From the NCBI RefSeq assembly GCF_014269185.2, contig NZ_JABWRZ020000001.1, positions 3,373,001 through 3,437,000 on the forward strand: a stretch of 64,000 bases of DNA. Direction: 5' to 3'. Shown here piece after piece: positions 50,409 through 58,803 of this stretch. Below the pieces are notes generated by a model. That model saw only the letters and a list, made by a program, of their open reading frames with translations, ran no database searches and had not been told where the DNA came from. The DNA is from Pseudomonas oryzicola (lineage in GTDB: Bacteria > Pseudomonadota > Gammaproteobacteria > Pseudomonadales > Pseudomonadaceae). The stretch's first letter is position 1; each line of letters opens with the position of its first letter. The position numbers were made by a program, and so were the translations under genes.

Positions 50409-50886
50409 GAACAACCAGATCGTCGACGAAACCTGGCACCTGCTGCCCAAGGACACCTCATTCGACGAGCTGACCAACTGCGACGACTACATTGTCCCGC
50501 TGCAGATGTGGCGCGACCATGCCCATGCACTGAAGGCCCGCGACGGTGGCCTGGGTGTGTGGCTGGACAGCGATGAAGAAGCGGAAGAAATCGGCGACGA
50601 CGTGCAGCACTTCCAGGTCATCGCCCTGAACTTCCCGGCCTTCACCGATGGGCGCAACTACTCCAATGCGCGCCTGCTGCGTGAGCGCTACGGCTTCAAG
50701 GGTGAGCTGCGTGCCATTGGTGACGTGCTGCGCGACCAGCTGTTCTTCATGGCCCGTTGCGGCTTCGACGCCTTCGCCATCCGTGCCGACAAGGACCCGG
50801 ACGACGCCCTGCAAAGCCTGAAAGACTTCTCGGTGACCTACCAGGCCGCCACCGACGAGCCGCTGCCACTGTTCCGCCGCCGCTGA
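50392..50886 (+). CDS. DUF934 protein, sulfite reductase partner
   Basis: This 164-residue soluble protein starts inside the 3' end of cysI (17-base overlap), with MQRIIKNNQIVDETWHLLPK. The DUF934 domain fills the protein, with VWLDSDEEAEEIGDD and ALNFPAFTDGRNYSNARLLR as the conserved middle. Members almost always follow cysI in pseudomonads, which indicates a helper role in assimilatory sulfite reduction. The biochemical role is unsettled. A perfect 9-bp terminator hairpin begins 21 bases after the stop. Confidence 0.92.
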   Translation: MQRIIKNNQIVDETWHLLPKDTSFDELTNCDDYIVPLQMWRDHAHALKARDGGLGVWLDSDEEAEEIGDDVQHFQVIALNFPAFTDGRNYSNARLLRERYGFKGELRAIGDVLRDQLFFMARCGFDAFAIRADKDPDDALQSLKDFSVTYQAATDEPLPLFRRR

Positions 50887-50906
50887 TCGTCCCCTGCAAT
50901 ACCTTG

Positions 50907-50935
50907 CGGCCCGCCTTCATGGCGGGCCGTTTCGT
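50907..50935 (+). terminator. Rho-independent terminator of cysI-DUF934
   Basis: CGGCCCGCC-TTCAT-GGCGGGCCG is a perfect 9-bp stem followed by TTTCGTT, 21 bases after the stop. It is a good terminator for the sulfite reductase unit. Confidence 0.88.
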
Positions 50936-50950
50936 TGTCTGCTCAAAAAT

Positions 50951-50977
50951 TCAAGTTCGCTGCTGGCTCGCCGACAA
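50951..50977 (+). promoter_or_regulatory. Sigma-28 (FliA)-like promoter
   Basis: TCAAGTTC, an 11-base spacer, then GCCGACAA match the flagellar sigma-28 consensus (TAAAGTTT-N11-GCCGATAA, with the TCAAGT variant common in pseudomonads). It lies 38 bases upstream of the ATG at 51015, after the cysI terminator. Only one position of the -10 and two or three of the -35 deviate. Confidence 0.65.
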
Positions 50978-51014
50978 TCATGGACGAACGTACCGGAAAA
51001 CGCAGGGAGCGTGA

Positions 51015-52586
51015 ATGAATCCGATTACAGCGATCATACGCACGACACCGACCTACATTACTGCATCAACGACACCATCAGGCAATTCCGTAGAAGCCGC
51101 AAGGTCAACGGCTGCAAGCAGCAGGGTCAGCATCGGACAGTCACCCTCCAGCGCCGACATTGATACTTACAATGCCAAAGGCACCCTCGGCAGTGGCCAG
51201 GTTCGCTATGTCTGGGAGCAGGACGGTATCGACAAGCTGAGCATGTTGATGTACAGCGCAATTCAATCCTCCTCCACCGCAGCCCGGTTTCAGGGCCTGG
51301 GCGCAGCCCTGCTGGAACAACTGGCAGCCACTGGCGGGCAACGTATCTCGCAGTCAGGGTTGGCAGTGAACAACGGCGCGGCAACCGAGCCCATGCTGCT
51401 TGCCCTGCAACAGGCCAGGCTGCGTGAATTCGCCACGGATAGCGTGACTTTCACCCTGAACACGGCCTCTGGCGCGACCGTTTCATTAGGGCTGTTCAAC
51501 AGCGCCAGCGGCTTGGCTGTAGATGCCGAGGTTCTCGGAGGCAGTCTGACTGCCAACGAACTCAAAGGCCTGTCGATGATGGCAGGCACTTTCCAGACCG
51601 CCCTCAACGGCCTTACCCAAGAACCCCCGAGCCTCAGGCTCGGCTCGCTGGTAAAGCTTGACCCCACGCTCTTCACCGGCCTGCAATTCAAGGCACAGCT
51701 GCAAACCGCAGGCGGCGCTCAGCAGACGTTTGCCCTGGAAATGGACGAGCACACGCGCAGCCTGGAGCTGCAAGCACCATCCGGCAACGTGAAACTGAAC
51801 TTCGACACCCAAGGTGGCACCTTGCTGGGCAGCGAGGTGCAACGGCAAGCGGCAGTGTCAAACTACCTGAATCAATTCGATGCCGCGCAGAAACGCGGAA
51901 ACGGCGATGAACAGCTGATGACGCTGTTCAAGGATGCGTTCCGCCAACTTAATAGCGTGGACGACACCACCCCGCGCCCAACGAATCATCACACCCTGCT
52001 GAACAAGACCAGCCGCCTGCTGCTCAGTGGCATGGCCGACTTCACTGCTTCGGTGACCCAGCCCGAGCGGCGAAGCAATCCCATGCGCAAGAATGAAGTA
52101 GATAGCTTCGACTACAACGTCTCCCAGACGACCACCCTCAAGGGAGGAGCAGCGAACCTGAGCCTGCAACAGGACCAGCGAAGCGAGCTGAAGGCGTCCT
52201 GGCACGAAAGCCTCAATCCATGGGTGGAACTGCGACTCGGCCTTGACAGCGAATCGCAGGACTACCGTTACCATGAGGTCCATGACCAGGCCAGCAGCTC
52301 TACGCGCATGGCATTTGTCAATAACGTGATGATCGAGGCCACAGCGACGCAACAGGCCTCTCAGCAGGAGCGTGTGCGCACCTATCAGCAGGCCGAACTA
52401 CAAACCGATGTCACCACCAGCGCTGCGAACGATCAGTCACGCGATCTGCTGGAGATCCTGGAAAACCTCCTTGCCCAGGACCGACAGGCGCGGCGCCTTG
52501 GCGTTGCCTCCAGCCTGGAGCAACAAATCCAGTCGCTTCGAGGTTTGTGGCTGCTGCAGCCCATCCCGGCGCTGATCGACGATTGA
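51015..52586 (+). CDS. Cysteine-free protein of unknown function behind a flagellar-type promoter
   Basis: I do not recognise this 523-residue protein. It contains no cysteine. It has a Ser/Thr-rich low-complexity N-terminus (about residues 1-50: TTPTYITASTTPSGNS and following) and no signal peptide or membrane segment. The rest alternates helical and strand-like segments, with helical, Gln-rich stretches near the C-terminus (ATATQQASQQERVRTYQQAE). Absence of cysteine and a Ser/Thr-rich unfolded N-terminus are features of substrates of flagellar or related type III export. A good sigma-28-like promoter lies just upstream, and GGGAG precedes the ATG. Function and location are therefore open; a flagellum-co-regulated secreted protein is my working guess. 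Confidence 0.8.
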   Translation: MNPITAIIRTTPTYITASTTPSGNSVEAARSTAASSRVSIGQSPSSADIDTYNAKGTLGSGQVRYVWEQDGIDKLSMLMYSAIQSSSTAARFQGLGAALLEQLAATGGQRISQSGLAVNNGAATEPMLLALQQARLREFATDSVTFTLNTASGATVSLGLFNSASGLAVDAEVLGGSLTANELKGLSMMAGTFQTALNGLTQEPPSLRLGSLVKLDPTLFTGLQFKAQLQTAGGAQQTFALEMDEHTRSLELQAPSGNVKLNFDTQGGTLLGSEVQRQAAVSNYLNQFDAAQKRGNGDEQLMTLFKDAFRQLNSVDDTTPRPTNHHTLLNKTSRLLLSGMADFTASVTQPERRSNPMRKNEVDSFDYNVSQTTTLKGGAANLSLQQDQRSELKASWHESLNPWVELRLGLDSESQDYRYHEVHDQASSSTRMAFVNNVMIEATATQQASQQERVRTYQQAELQTDVTTSAANDQSRDLLEILENLLAQDRQARRLGVASSLEQQIQSLRGLWLLQPIPALIDD

Positions 52587-52768
52587 CCGCGATCATTGCC
52601 GTCCCTGGCGCCCTCGGACCGGCCTCAGGGGCCACCAGCTTCAATTGGCTGCCTTTCGATCACGGCCCGACGGCGGATTCTTGCCCTCAGGTCAAATGAT
52701 CTTGGCGCCGGCCGCGCTTAATCAATGCTCGCCGAAGCCGCACACTGTTCGCCACACCAAGATCGCAC

Positions 52769-52796
52769 GAGCCTGAGCCTCCAGGCTCGGTTTGTT
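52769..52796 (+). terminator. Possible terminator before dkgB
   Basis: GAGCCTG (52769-52775) and CAGGCTC (52782-52788) form a 7-bp stem followed by GGTTTGTT. It is 182 bases past the stop of the orphan gene and 31 bases before dkgB. It could end the former transcript or be a leader structure of the latter. The rest of the 52587-52819 gap shows nothing I can name. Confidence 0.4.
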
Positions 52797-52819
52797 CACC
52801 CCTCTACCAGGAACAGATC

Positions 52820-53623
52820 ATGAGCATTCCATCCTTCGGCCTTGGCACCTTCCGCCTCACTGGCCAGGCCGTCATCAATTCAGTCAAGGCAGCCCTGGAG
52901 CTGGGCTACCGGGTCATCGACACCGCGCAGATCTACGACAACGAGGCAGAAATCGGCCAGGCCATCGCCGAAAGCGGCGTGCCGCGCAGCGAGCTGTTCA
53001 TCACTACCAAGATCTGGGTAGCCAACTACGCCGCCGACAAACTGATCCCCAGCCTGCGCGAAAGCCTGCACAAACTGCGCACCGACCATGTCGACCTGCT
53101 GCTGATCCACTGGCCAGCCCCAGGCAACGGCGTTGAACTGCCCGAGTACATGGCCGCCCTGGCCGAAGCCAAAGCGCTGGGCCTGACCCGCCAGATCGGT
53201 GTGTCCAACTTCAACATCGAGTTGACTCGCCAAGCCATCGAAGTGGTCGGCAAAGGCGAGATCGCCACCAACCAGATCGAGCTCAGCCCGTATCTGCAGA
53301 ACCACAAGTTGGTGAGCTTTCTCAAAGAACAAGGCATCACCGTCACCTCGTACATGACGCTGGCCTACGGCAAGGTCCTGAAAGACCCGGTACTCGCCGA
53401 CATCGGCGCCAGGCACAAGGCCACGGTCGCCCAGGTTGCCCTGGCCTGGGCCCTGCAGCAGGGCTACGCGGTAATCCCGTCGTCTACCAAGCGCGAGAAC
53501 CTGGCCAGCAACCTGCTCGCCCAGAGCCTGCTGCTAGACGCCGATGACATGGCCCGGATTGCCACGCTGGAACGCAATGGCCGCGAAGTCAGCCCCGACG
53601 GCCTGGCCCCTGCCTGGGATTGA
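52820..53623 (+). CDS. dkgB: Aldo/keto reductase, 2,5-diketo-gluconate reductase type
   Basis: This 267-residue NADPH-dependent aldo/keto reductase closely matches the DkgB length and pattern. The catalytic tetrad is present: Asp34 and Tyr39 ([15 protein letters not shown]), Lys64 (ITTKIW) and His97 (LLLIHWPAP). Family signatures [14 protein letters not shown] and the phosphate-binding [14 protein letters not shown] are intact. It reduces 2,5-diketo-D-gluconate, methylglyoxal or related dicarbonyls. It is followed five bases later by an MFS exporter, suggesting a joint unit for carbonyl or sugar metabolite handling. Confidence 0.93.
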   Translation: MSIPSFGLGTFRLTGQAVINSVKAALELGYRVIDTAQIYDNEAEIGQAIAESGVPRSELFITTKIWVANYAADKLIPSLRESLHKLRTDHVDLLLIHWPAPGNGVELPEYMAALAEAKALGLTRQIGVSNFNIELTRQAIEVVGKGEIATNQIELSPYLQNHKLVSFLKEQGITVTSYMTLAYGKVLKDPVLADIGARHKATVAQVALAWALQQGYAVIPSSTKRENLASNLLAQSLLLDADDMARIATLERNGREVSPDGLAPAWD

Positions 53624-53628
53624 TCGCC

Positions 53629-54816
53629 ATGACTTCTCAAGCAATGCAAAGCGGCCGGGTACTCTTCGCCCTGGCCATCGGCGCCTTCGGCATCGGCACC
53701 ACCGAGTTCACCCCGATGGGCCTGTTGCCGGTGATCGCCCAGGGCGTCGACGTGAGCATCCCCAGTGCCGGCATGCTGATTACCGCCTATGCCATTGGCG
53801 TGATGGTCGGCGCGCCGGTAATGACGTTACTGTTCAGCCGTTTCGGCAAGCGCGCGGCACTGATGGCGCTGATGGCCATTTTCACCCTGGGCAACCTGCT
53901 GTCGTCGCTGGCGCCGGACTATTACACCCTGCTCGCCTCGCGGCTGGTCACCAGCCTCAACCACGGCGCGTTCTTCGGCCTTGGCGCGGTGGTAGCGGCC
54001 AGCGTGGTACCCAAGGAGAAACAGGCCAGTGCCGTGGCGACCATGTTCATGGGCCTGACCATCGCCAACATTGGCGGCGTGCCAGCGGCCACCTGGGTCG
54101 GCCAGCAGGTCGGCTGGCGCATGGCCTTTGCCGGCACCGCCGCGCTGGGCCTGCTGGCCATGGCCGCGCTGTGGTTCGCCCTGCCCAAGGGAGAACGCGG
54201 CAGCGTGCCACATGTGCGCAGGGAGCTGGCCGTGATCGCCCGCCCCAGCGTGTTGCTGGCGATGGCTACCACCGTGCTCGGCGCCGGTGCCATGTTCACC
54301 TTGTACACGTATGTCGCGCCGGTGCTGGCCGAACTGACCGGCGCCTCGGACAGCTTCGTCACCCTCGGCCTGGTGCTGATCGGCGTCGGCTTCACCCTGG
54401 GCAACAGCCTGGGGGGGCGCCTGGCCGACTGGTCGCTGGACGGTGCAGCGCGCATCTTCCTCGCAGCGCTGGCGGCAATCATGCTGCTGATGCCACTGGT
54501 ACTGGGCAGCCATATCGGCGCCGCCCTGGTCTTGCTGGTGTGGGGCATGTTCACCTTTGCCGTGGTGCCACCGCTGCAGATGCGGGTGATGATCGCGGCC
54601 ATCGAGGCGCCGGGGCTGGCCTCGTCGATCAACGTCGGTGCATTCAACCTGGGTAACGCCCTGGGCGCTGCGCTGGGTGGTGCGGTGATCAGCCTGGACC
54701 TGGGCTATGCGGCGGTGCCGATGGCCGGTGGTGTACTCGCGGCAGCCGGGCTGCTGCTGGTTTGGCTGGGTGGGCGCAGCAAGGCTGTCGAAAAGACTGC
54801 CGCCGACGCGGCCTGA
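53629..54816 (+). CDS. MFS transporter, DHA1 (AraJ/YdhP-like)
   Basis: This 395-residue exporter has twelve helices of the DHA1 family. It begins ALAIGAFGIGTTEFTPMGLL, a diagnostic N-terminus of the AraJ/YdhP subgroup. The loop after helix 2 reads LLFSRFGKRAALMALMA. The glycine-rich helix near residue 330 (SSINVGAFNLGNALGAALGG) is also typical. It starts five bases after dkgB, so the two are co-transcribed. Substrates of this subgroup are sugars, purines or drugs; the actual one is unknown. An alternative TTG start nine bases earlier is less likely. Confidence 0.9.
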   Translation: MTSQAMQSGRVLFALAIGAFGIGTTEFTPMGLLPVIAQGVDVSIPSAGMLITAYAIGVMVGAPVMTLLFSRFGKRAALMALMAIFTLGNLLSSLAPDYYTLLASRLVTSLNHGAFFGLGAVVAASVVPKEKQASAVATMFMGLTIANIGGVPAATWVGQQVGWRMAFAGTAALGLLAMAALWFALPKGERGSVPHVRRELAVIARPSVLLAMATTVLGAGAMFTLYTYVAPVLAELTGASDSFVTLGLVLIGVGFTLGNSLGGRLADWSLDGAARIFLAALAAIMLLMPLVLGSHIGAALVLLVWGMFTFAVVPPLQMRVMIAAIEAPGLASSINVGAFNLGNALGAALGGAVISLDLGYAAVPMAGGVLAAAGLLLVWLGGRSKAVEKTAADAA

Positions 54817-54960
54817 TCGCTCCTGCACCGGGACTGTGCCTGGCATGGCACCTTCGCATTGTTCCAGGCAATGCAATTATGAAGTGCCAGGCACATCCAT
54901 TCTCTGCCTGCCCCTCGACGGCTAAGCTCCTTACCAGCCAATCGACCCGAGGAGTAACCC

Positions 54961-55425
54961 ATGTCCCGCCCACCCCTTCCGCCTTTCACCCATGCAAGCG
55001 CCGTCGAAAAGGTCCGTCTGGCCGAGGATGGCTGGAACAGCCGCGACGCTGCCAAGGTCGCGCTTGCCTATACCGTCGACACCGTGTGGCGCAACCGCGT
55101 CGAGTTCCCCCGCGGCCGCGCCGAGGTCGAGGCCTTCCTGACGCGCAAATGGAACCACGAACTGGAGTACCGCCTGATCAAGGAGTTGTGGGCCTTCAGC
55201 GGCAACCGCATTGCCGTGCGCTATGCCTACGAGTACCACGACGACAGCGGCCAGTGGTACCGTGCCCATGGCAACGAAAACTGGGAATTCGCCGACGACG
55301 GGCTGATGCAGAACCGCCATTCGAGCATCAACGAACAGCCCATCAGCGAGGCCGAGCGCAAGTTCCATTGGCCGTTGGGGCGGCGCCCGGATGATCACCC
55401 GGGGCTCAGCGAGCTGGGGCTCTGA
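54961..55425 (+). CDS. DUF1348 family NTF2-like protein
   Basis: This 154-residue protein has the cone-like SnoaL/NTF2 fold and matches DUF1348, with [40 protein letters not shown] and [20 protein letters not shown] as family blocks. It lacks a recognisable catalytic set. GAGGAG lies seven bases before the ATG. It ends at 55425, one base before the stop of the oppositely oriented kinase gene, so the two genes converge with no space for a separate terminator. Confidence 0.9.
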   Translation: MSRPPLPPFTHASAVEKVRLAEDGWNSRDAAKVALAYTVDTVWRNRVEFPRGRAEVEAFLTRKWNHELEYRLIKELWAFSGNRIAVRYAYEYHDDSGQWYRAHGNENWEFADDGLMQNRHSSINEQPISEAERKFHWPLGRRPDDHPGLSELGL

Positions 55426-56781
55426 TCAGCCTGCTGGCAGCGTGACCCTGACCTCCAGGCCACCCCCCGGGCGATTGCCCAAGGTCACGCTGCCGCCCTG
55501 CTCCAGCACGATGGCCCGTGCTGCCGGCAGGCCCAGCCCGACGCCGCCGGTATCACGGTTGCGTGAACCTTCGATACGGTAGAACGGCGCAAATACCTGT
55601 TCATGCAGCTCTGTTGCAATGCCGGGCCCGCGATCCTGCACGGTGATCTCGATGTGCCCGGCACCTGGCGCCAAGGCCACCGCAGGCTCACGGCCGTACT
55701 TCGCGGCATTGTCGATCAGGTTGACCAGCACGCGCTTGATCGCCACCGGCCGCCCCTCGTATACACAGCGGCGCGGCCCGCTCAGCCCGACCTCCACGCC
55801 GGCGTCGCGGAAATCGTCCACCACGGTCGACAGCAACTCGCCCAGGTCGAACACGGTAGTTTGCTCCAGCCGGGCATCGTCACGGAAGAACGCCAACGCC
55901 GCATCGACCATCGCCTGCATTTCGTCGACGTCATTGAACAGCCTGGCCTGCAGCTGTGGGTCATCAATGAACTCGGCGCGCAGGCGCATGCGCGTCAACG
56001 GTGCACGCAAGTCATGGGAAATGGCCGCGAGCATCTGGGTGCGGTCGTTGAGGAAATGCTTGAGCTGCGCCTGGGTGGCATTGAACGCGAGAATCGCCTG
56101 GCGCAGGTCGTGCGGGCCGACCTCCGGAATCGGTGGCGCATTGAAGTCCTGGCCAAAACGCCGCGCGCCTTCGGCAAAACGCTCCAGCGGCTTGGCCAGG
56201 TAGCGCGTGGCCAGCAACGCGACGGCGAGGCTGGAAACCAGCATCAAGGTCAGGATGATCAGGTTGCGCGGCAGCTCATCCAGGCCCCAGCTGCGGGCGG
56301 TGGCGCGGAACAGCACCCAGGACTTGTCGCTCAGCTCGATCATCAGCGCATAACCCCGCTCAGGAGCGTATTCCGGCATGTCGGACGGTTCGAAGGCTTC
56401 GATCCTGGCATCCGGGCGCTTGAGCAGCGCGCGCAGGATAGGCGTGCCCTTGCTGAACTCGGCATCGACCAGCGCTGGTACGCCCGCTTCGTCATGGCGG
56501 CGCAGCCAGCGCACCGAGTAGCTGCCGTCGCCCGCCGCGCTGGCGATGCTGGCACGCTGCGCCAAGGGCGCGACATCGAGGATGCGGGTAACCGCCGCAA
56601 CCTTTTCGATCACTCCGCTTTCCAGCAGCGGTGGCTGCGCCCAGACGCTCAGCAGCAGGCTGAACAGCCCTTTGAGCAGCAACAGAAAGAGCATCGCCGT
56701 CAGGGTGGTCAGCGCGATCCAGCGGGCAATGGTGATCTTCGGCCGTGGCAGGGCCTGGCGAACCCGGGCAAGCAGGCTCAT
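55426..56781 (-). CDS. Sensor histidine kinase (EnvZ-like)
   Basis: This 451-residue membrane kinase has two transmembrane helices (WIALTTLTAMLFLLLLKGLF and LIILTLMLVSSLAVALLATR). A periplasmic domain of about 130 residues lies between them and a HAMP follows. The H-box reads MLAAISHDLRAPLTRMRLR with His256. The N-box NLIDNAAKYG, DRGPGIA and TGGVGLGLPAARAIV follow. It overlaps the response regulator stop by four bases (ATGA). The signal is unknown. It resembles EnvZ-class kinases, but the periplasmic part is not diagnostic. Confidence 0.93.
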   Translation of the reverse strand: MSLLARVRQALPRPKITIARWIALTTLTAMLFLLLLKGLFSLLLSVWAQPPLLESGVIEKVAAVTRILDVAPLAQRASIASAAGDGSYSVRWLRRHDEAGVPALVDAEFSKGTPILRALLKRPDARIEAFEPSDMPEYAPERGYALMIELSDKSWVLFRATARSWGLDELPRNLIILTLMLVSSLAVALLATRYLAKPLERFAEGARRFGQDFNAPPIPEVGPHDLRQAILAFNATQAQLKHFLNDRTQMLAAISHDLRAPLTRMRLRAEFIDDPQLQARLFNDVDEMQAMVDAALAFFRDDARLEQTTVFDLGELLSTVVDDFRDAGVEVGLSGPRRCVYEGRPVAIKRVLVNLIDNAAKYGREPAVALAPGAGHIEITVQDRGPGIATELHEQVFAPFYRIEGSRNRDTGGVGLGLPAARAIVLEQGGSVTLGNRPGGGLEVRVTLPAG

Positions 56782-57500
56782 CGCCTGGCGACCGTTGGTG
56801 TGAACAGGTAACCAGCGTTGCGCAAGGTGCGGATCAGGGGCTCGTGGCCATGATCGCTTTCAAGCTTGCGACGCAGCCGGCTCACCTGTACATCAACGCT
56901 GCGGTCATAGGCCTCGTAGGCATCGCCACGGGCCAGGTCCAGCAGCTGCTGGCGGCTGAGCACCCGGCGTGGATGCTCGGCGAACACCAGCAACAGCTCG
57001 AACTCACCGTTGGACAAGGGGATCATGACGTTGGCCGGCGATCGCAATTCGCGCCGCACCACATCCAGCCGCCAGCCGGCAAACTCGAACACCGCACAGG
57101 CATGGCCCGCCGCACCAGCGGCTGCGCGATCAACCGCTTCGCCGGCACGCCGCAGCACTGCCCTGACCCGCGCCAGCAGTTCGCGGGCAGCAAACGGCTT
57201 GGTCAGGTAGTCATCCGCGCCCAATTCCAGCCCCACCACGCGGTCACTCAGCTCGCCCATGGCAGTGAGCATGATCACCGCCACCTTGTGCTCGGCCAGC
57301 AAGCGCTGGCACAGCACCAGGCCGCTATCGCCGGGCAGCATCACGTCGAGAATCACCAGGTCTGGCACGCGCCGTTCGACGGCCTGCCAGAGCGCTTTGC
57401 CGTCCCTGGCCACGTCAACCTCGTAACCGTGCTGGCGAAGGAACTTCTGTAGCAGGTCGAGTACTTCGACATCGTCGTCGACTATCAGCAAATGGCTCAC
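56778..57500 (-). CDS. OmpR-family response regulator
   Basis: This is a 240-residue regulator paired with the following kinase. The receiver has acidic residues in VDDDVEVLDLL, phospho-acceptor Asp52 in VILDVMLPGDSG, and Lys in YLTKPFAARELLARV. The winged-helix domain ends RSVDVQVSRLRRKLESDHG and TLRNAGYLFTP. I place the start at the GTG at 57500, which gives the standard MSHLLIVDDD; upstream TTG/GTG codons would add an odd aromatic extension. It diverges from an MlaA lipoprotein gene. The regulon cannot be read here. Confidence 0.92.
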   Translation of the reverse strand: MSHLLIVDDDVEVLDLLQKFLRQHGYEVDVARDGKALWQAVERRVPDLVILDVMLPGDSGLVLCQRLLAEHKVAVIMLTAMGELSDRVVGLELGADDYLTKPFAARELLARVRAVLRRAGEAVDRAAAGAAGHACAVFEFAGWRLDVVRRELRSPANVMIPLSNGEFELLLVFAEHPRRVLSRQQLLDLARGDAYEAYDRSVDVQVSRLRRKLESDHGHEPLIRTLRNAGYLFTPTVARR

Positions 57501-57665
57501 GAACACCCACCAAAACAAGATTTCAAGCCGTACTTTAAGGCCATCCTGCGCTGGCCGTCATTTATTTCAACCCGGTAACAAAGTGTCGACGCCGAGACAA
57601 TCCGGACATTCCCCGGCAAACAAAACTGCGCAGCATTGCCGCCAGTTCTTGCCAGGAAGACCCCT

Positions 57666-58448
57666 ATGTCCCGTTCACCCTCCGCCTCCCGCTCAGCGCG
57701 CTCTACCGTACTGGTGCTGTCGCTGCTGGCCGCGGGAGGCTGCAGCCAACGCGCCCTTGCCACAGCCGCCTGCGGCAATGTCGCCTGTCAGGTCAGCGAC
57801 CCGGCAGAACCTGCCAACCGTGCCGTATTCGCCTTCAACCGCAGCGTCGATGACTACCTGCTGGCCCCCATCGCCCGAGGCTATGAGGCGCTCCCCGGTT
57901 TCGCCCGGCAGGGCATGCACAACTTTGCCAGCAACTTCGCAGAGCCCAAGGTGTTCATCAACGATGTGCTGCAGGGCAACGGCGAGCGGGCGATGACCAG
58001 CCTCACGCGCTTCATGTTCAACACCACCCTGGGTGTGGCGGGACTGGTCTATGTATCGGGGCAAATGGGGTTGAGCCAGCACCGCTCCGACTTTGGCCAG
58101 ACCTTCGGCGTCTGGGGCATCGCCAATGGTCCGATCGTCGAGCTGCCATTGCTGGGTTCACACAACTTGCGCGATGCCACCGGCACGCTACTGGGCATGG
58201 CGCTGGACCCGTTTGGCGGCAACAGCGATACCGTCGCCACACTGGGCAATGTCGCCACGGCGGGAGGCTTCGTCGACGCACGGGCCGCAGCCCTGCCACT
58301 GACCGACCTGCTGCGGACCTGGCCGGATTACTACGTCGCGCTGCGTGACTACACTGCGCAACGGCGCAGCATCCGGGTGGCAGAAGGCAAGGCCGGCGAG
58401 CCAGGCACATGGCAGGCAGATTGTGCCGGGGGTGCCCGTGAAAACTGA
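57666..58448 (+). CDS. mlaA: MlaA/VacJ-family outer-membrane lipoprotein
   Basis: This 260-residue lipoprotein keeps outer-membrane lipid asymmetry by removing phospholipids from the outer leaflet. It has a lipobox (LLAAGGC) after a hydrophobic leader. Characteristic MlaA blocks are AEPANRAVFAFNRSVDDYLL, the conserved DFGQTFGVWGIANGPIVELP, and ATGTLLGMALDPF. AGGAAG precedes the ATG at 57666. The Mla transporter genes are not nearby, as is common for extra copies. A short gene overlaps its end by eleven bases. Confidence 0.92.
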   Translation: MSRSPSASRSARSTVLVLSLLAAGGCSQRALATAACGNVACQVSDPAEPANRAVFAFNRSVDDYLLAPIARGYEALPGFARQGMHNFASNFAEPKVFINDVLQGNGERAMTSLTRFMFNTTLGVAGLVYVSGQMGLSQHRSDFGQTFGVWGIANGPIVELPLLGSHNLRDATGTLLGMALDPFGGNSDTVATLGNVATAGGFVDARAAALPLTDLLRTWPDYYVALRDYTAQRRSIRVAEGKAGEPGTWQADCAGGAREN

Positions 58449-58671
58449 TAGCCAGACCGCCGTGCTGTTGTTCAGGCGCCTGGAAGGCGCCGCCCGCCAG
58501 CCGCTGTTGCTGCATGAACTGGAAGCCCGCGTATCTGCCGATGGTCGCAGCCTGGTGCTGAGCCGCTATCGGGAACGCTTTACCGCCGAAGGCAAACCCT
58601 ACCGCCACGAGGCTCACCGCAGCATACCGATCGCCACCTTGCTGCGCTGGATGGCCCGGCAGGGGCGATAA
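58438..58671 (+). CDS. Small protein of unknown function overlapping mlaA
   Basis: This is a 77-residue basic protein (MKTDSQTAVLLFRRLEGAAR, ending RWMARQGR) with a GTG start at 58438, preceded by GGGGG, overlapping the MlaA stop by eleven bases. The sequence shows strand-like segments and many Arg residues but no domain I recognise. The overlap suggests it is co-translated with MlaA. It could be a small partner or a conserved orphan. Confidence 0.65.
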   Translation: MKTDSQTAVLLFRRLEGAARQPLLLHELEARVSADGRSLVLSRYRERFTAEGKPYRHEAHRSIPIATLLRWMARQGR

Positions 58672-58803
58672 ATCAGCAGAAGCGGATTTGCCAATGTCCG
58701 AAACGCGACAGGCGCTGCCTGTTCGGCGCGAGACAGGCAACCGTGGCGCTGGCTACCCTCTTCTGGCGTTGCCTTGCTCCCTTTCGACAGAAGAACTTTG
58801 CCC

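Noticed and set aside
54841..54860. Possible sigma-54 promoter (TGGCAC followed by CTTCGCATTG)
   Set aside because: The GG and GC pairs are not at the required ten-base spacing, so the essential -24/-12 geometry is missing.
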